A stretch of DNA of 64,000 bases from Streptomyces flaveolus. GTDB taxonomy: Bacteria; Actinomycetota; Actinomycetes; Streptomycetales; Streptomycetaceae. Every line of letters starts with the position of its first letter. Position 1 is the stretch's first letter. Shown piece by piece: positions 62,167 to 64,000 of this stretch. A program made the position numbers and the translations under genes. Location: NCBI RefSeq assembly GCF_014648815.1, contig NZ_BMRV01000006.1, forward strand, positions 124,001 through 188,000, in the 5' to 3' direction. The notes under the pieces are model-generated. The model was not told the origin of the DNA. It did no database searches and worked only from the letters and a program-made list of their open reading frames with translations.

Positions 62167-63932
62167 GCCTCGCCGACGCCGTGACCCACCTCTCCCCCGA
62201 ACGCTGGGAGCAGGCCAACCGCCTCCTGGTCCGCAAGGCGCTGGCCGAGTTCACGCACGAGCGGCTGCTCACGCCCGAGCGGGACGGCGAGTCCTACGTC
62301 GTCCGCAGCGACGACGGCAAGACCGAGTACCGCTTCACCGCCACCGTCCGCGCCCTGGACCACTGGCAGGTGGAGGCCGGCTCGATCACCCGCCACCGCG
62401 ACGGCACCCAGCTCCCGCTCGCCGCTCTGGACTTCTTCATCGAGCTGAAGGACTCCCTCGGGCTGAGCGACGACATCCTGCCGGTCTACCTGGAGGAGAT
62501 CTCCTCCACGCTCTCCGGCACCTGCTACAAGCTCACCAAGCCGCGCGTCACCTCCGCCGAGCTGGCGCGGAGCGGCTTCCAGGCGGTCGAGACCGGCATG
62601 ACCGAGGGCCACCCCTGCTTCGTCGCCAACAACGGACGGCTCGGCTTCGGCATCCACGACTACCTGTCGTACGCCCCCGAGACCGCGAGCCCGGTGCGGC
62701 TGGTGTGGCTGGCCGCGCACCGCTCGCGGGCGGCGTTCACGGCGGGCGTGGGCGTCGAGTACGAGTCCTTCGTGCGCGGCGAGCTGGGCGAGGCGACCGT
62801 CGAGCGCTTCCACGGCGTGCTGCGCGAGCAGGGCCTGGACCCGGCCGACTACCTGTTCATCCCGGTCCACCCCTGGCAGTGGTGGAACAAGCTCACCGTG
62901 ACCTTCGCCGCCGAGGTCGCCCGGCAGCACCTGGTGTGCCTGGGCGAGGGCGACGACGAGTACCTGGCCCAGCAGTCCATCCGGACCTTCTTCAACACCT
63001 CGCACCCCGAGAAGCACTACGTGAAGACGGCCCTGTCCGTCCTCAACATGGGCTTCATGCGCGGCCTGTCGGCGGCGTACATGGAGGCCACTCCGGCCAT
63101 CAACGACTGGCTGGCGCAGCTCATCGAGAACGACCCGGTGCTGAAGTCGACGGGCCTGACGATCATCAGGGAGCGGGCGGCCGTCGGCTACCGGCACCTG
63201 GAGTACGAGCGGGCCACCGACCGCTACTCGCCGTACCGCAAGATGCTGGCGGCGCTGTGGCGGGAGAGCCCGGTGCCGTCGCTCCGGGACGGCGAGACGC
63301 TCGCCACCATGGCCTCCCTCGTCCACGTCGACCACGAGGGCGCCTCCTTCGCGGGCGCGCTGATCGAGCGGTCGGGCCTCGCGCCCACCGAGTGGCTGCG
63401 GCACTACCTGCGGGCCTACTTCGTCCCGCTGCTGCACAGCTTCTACGCCTACGACCTGGTCTACATGCCGCACGGCGAGAACGTGATCCTCGTGCTGAAG
63501 GACGGGGTGGTGCAGCGGGCGGTCTACAAGGACATCGCCGAGGAGATCGCGGTGATGGACCCGGACGCGGTGCTGCCGCCGGACGTCTCGCGCATCGCCG
63601 TGGAGGTCCCCGAGGACAAGAAGCTGCTGTCGATCTTCACGGACGTCTTCGACTGCTTCTTCCGCTTCCTCGCCGCCGGCCTCGCCGAGGAGGGCATCCT
63701 CGAGGAGGACGCCTTCTGGCGGACGGTCGCGGAGGTCACCCGCGCCTACCAGGAGTCGGTGCCGGAGCTGGCCGAGAAGTTCGACCGGTACGACATGTTC
63801 GCGCCCGAGTTCGCGCTGTCCTGTCTCAACCGGCTCCAGCTGCGCAACAACAGGCAGATGGTGGACCTCGCGGACCCGTCCGGCGCGCTGCAGCTGGTCG
63901 GGAACCTGAAGAACCCCCTCGCGGGCCTCTGA
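62163..63932 (+). CDS. desD: NIS synthetase, desferrioxamine oligomerisation and cyclisation
   Basis: 589 residues of the IucA/IucC family (NRPS-independent siderophore synthetase). It uses ATP to join hydroxamate units into desferrioxamine E or B. ATP and substrate segments are SGTCYKLTKPRVTSAELARS, GHPCFVANNGRLGFGIHDYL, FIPVHPWQWWNKLTVTF, and KTALSVLNMGFMRGLSAAYM; the FhuF-like C-terminal half includes LVYMPHGENVILVLKDGVVQ. It is the last gene of the operon, followed by a strong terminator. Confidence 0.96.
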   Translation: MSLADAVTHLSPERWEQANRLLVRKALAEFTHERLLTPERDGESYVVRSDDGKTEYRFTATVRALDHWQVEAGSITRHRDGTQLPLAALDFFIELKDSLGLSDDILPVYLEEISSTLSGTCYKLTKPRVTSAELARSGFQAVETGMTEGHPCFVANNGRLGFGIHDYLSYAPETASPVRLVWLAAHRSRAAFTAGVGVEYESFVRGELGEATVERFHGVLREQGLDPADYLFIPVHPWQWWNKLTVTFAAEVARQHLVCLGEGDDEYLAQQSIRTFFNTSHPEKHYVKTALSVLNMGFMRGLSAAYMEATPAINDWLAQLIENDPVLKSTGLTIIRERAAVGYRHLEYERATDRYSPYRKMLAALWRESPVPSLRDGETLATMASLVHVDHEGASFAGALIERSGLAPTEWLRHYLRAYFVPLLHSFYAYDLVYMPHGENVILVLKDGVVQRAVYKDIAEEIAVMDPDAVLPPDVSRIAVEVPEDKKLLSIFTDVFDCFFRFLAAGLAEEGILEEDAFWRTVAEVTRAYQESVPELAEKFDRYDMFAPEFALSCLNRLQLRNNRQMVDLADPSGALQLVGNLKNPLAGL

Positions 63933-63948
63933 CGGCCCCGAACGGACG

Positions 63949-63986
63949 GACGGGCACCCCGGAGACGGTCCTCCGGGGTGCCCGTC
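63949..63986 (+). terminator. Terminator of the desABCD operon
   Basis: Perfect 16-bp stem GACGGGCACCCCGGAG / CTCCGGGGTGCCCGTC with a 6-base loop, 17 bases after the desD stop. Confidence 0.85.
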
Positions 63987-64000
63987 GGCGTCGGCGTATG

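Noticed and set aside
56718..63990. A new siderophore system
   Set aside because: The genes and iron boxes match the known desferrioxamine locus in order and motifs; nothing new in content was seen.

Overview
The window is chromosomal DNA from a Streptomyces, very close to S. coelicolor / S. lividans. The evidence is the extreme third-position GC bias, many GTG starts and 4-bp GTGA/ATGA gene overlaps, and, from memory, an order matching the S. coelicolor stretch from citrate synthase (citA) to the desferrioxamine genes (desABCD). No database search was run. No rRNA, tRNA, CRISPR array, insertion sequence or prophage was seen, and the window reads as core chromosome with small accessory patches.

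Layout. 1-3.2 kb: the 5' part of citA, with a striking palindrome upstream, and a RecD2-type helicase. 3.3-7.7 kb: an accessory patch with a whiJ-like regulator set (XRE + DUF397 + divergent HATPase), an AbiEii-like nucleotidyltransferase in the same operon, an ankyrin/HEAT protein and a TOPRIM protein. 7.7-11.8 kb: amidohydrolase and APC permease, divergent from a TetR regulator. 11.9-13.5 kb: an ECF41 sigma factor divergent from its usual partner, a carboxymuconolactone-decarboxylase/AhpD protein. 13.6-19.6 kb: a ribose operon (LacI regulator, RbsA, an RbsC-RbsB fusion, RbsK, RbsD) with two operators and a terminator. 20.4-26.7 kb: a VanX-like dipeptidase, then a sugar-catabolic cluster (Gfo/Idh/MocA oxidoreductase, DUF993 DapA-like protein, two TIM-barrel isomerases) with a divergent LacI regulator.

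26.6-35.6 kb: a DUF2637 membrane protein with a small upstream gene, a GNAT enzyme overlapping an EamA transporter, a LysR regulator, a Tat-exported GH3 glycosidase, a lipoprotein, an S37 peptidase and a small secreted protein. 35.6-40.9 kb: a fused double ABC exporter, a secreted nuclease and a small frameshifted gene. 40.9-47.0 kb: Na+/solute symporter, ureohydrolase (SpeB family) and ThDP enzyme in one operon, divergent from a PucR regulator; this looks like a guanidino-compound catabolic unit. 47.1-50.8 kb: a conserved phosphatase-like protein, TesB thioesterase, acyl-CoA dehydrogenase and TetR. 50.9-56.7 kb: a leucine/branched-chain acid operon (acyl-CoA carboxylase beta and alpha subunits, HMG-CoA lyase, AcdH). 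56.7-64 kb: iron-regulated desferrioxamine uptake (desE, desF) and biosynthesis (desABCD), with two iron boxes and a strong terminator.

The observations I rate highest are the uncharacterised sugar cluster with one intergenic and one intragenic LacI-type operator, the ureohydrolase/ThDP/PucR unit whose regulator mRNA can fold over its own ribosome-binding site, the RbsC-RbsB fusion, the matched ECF41 promoters, and the citA upstream palindrome.
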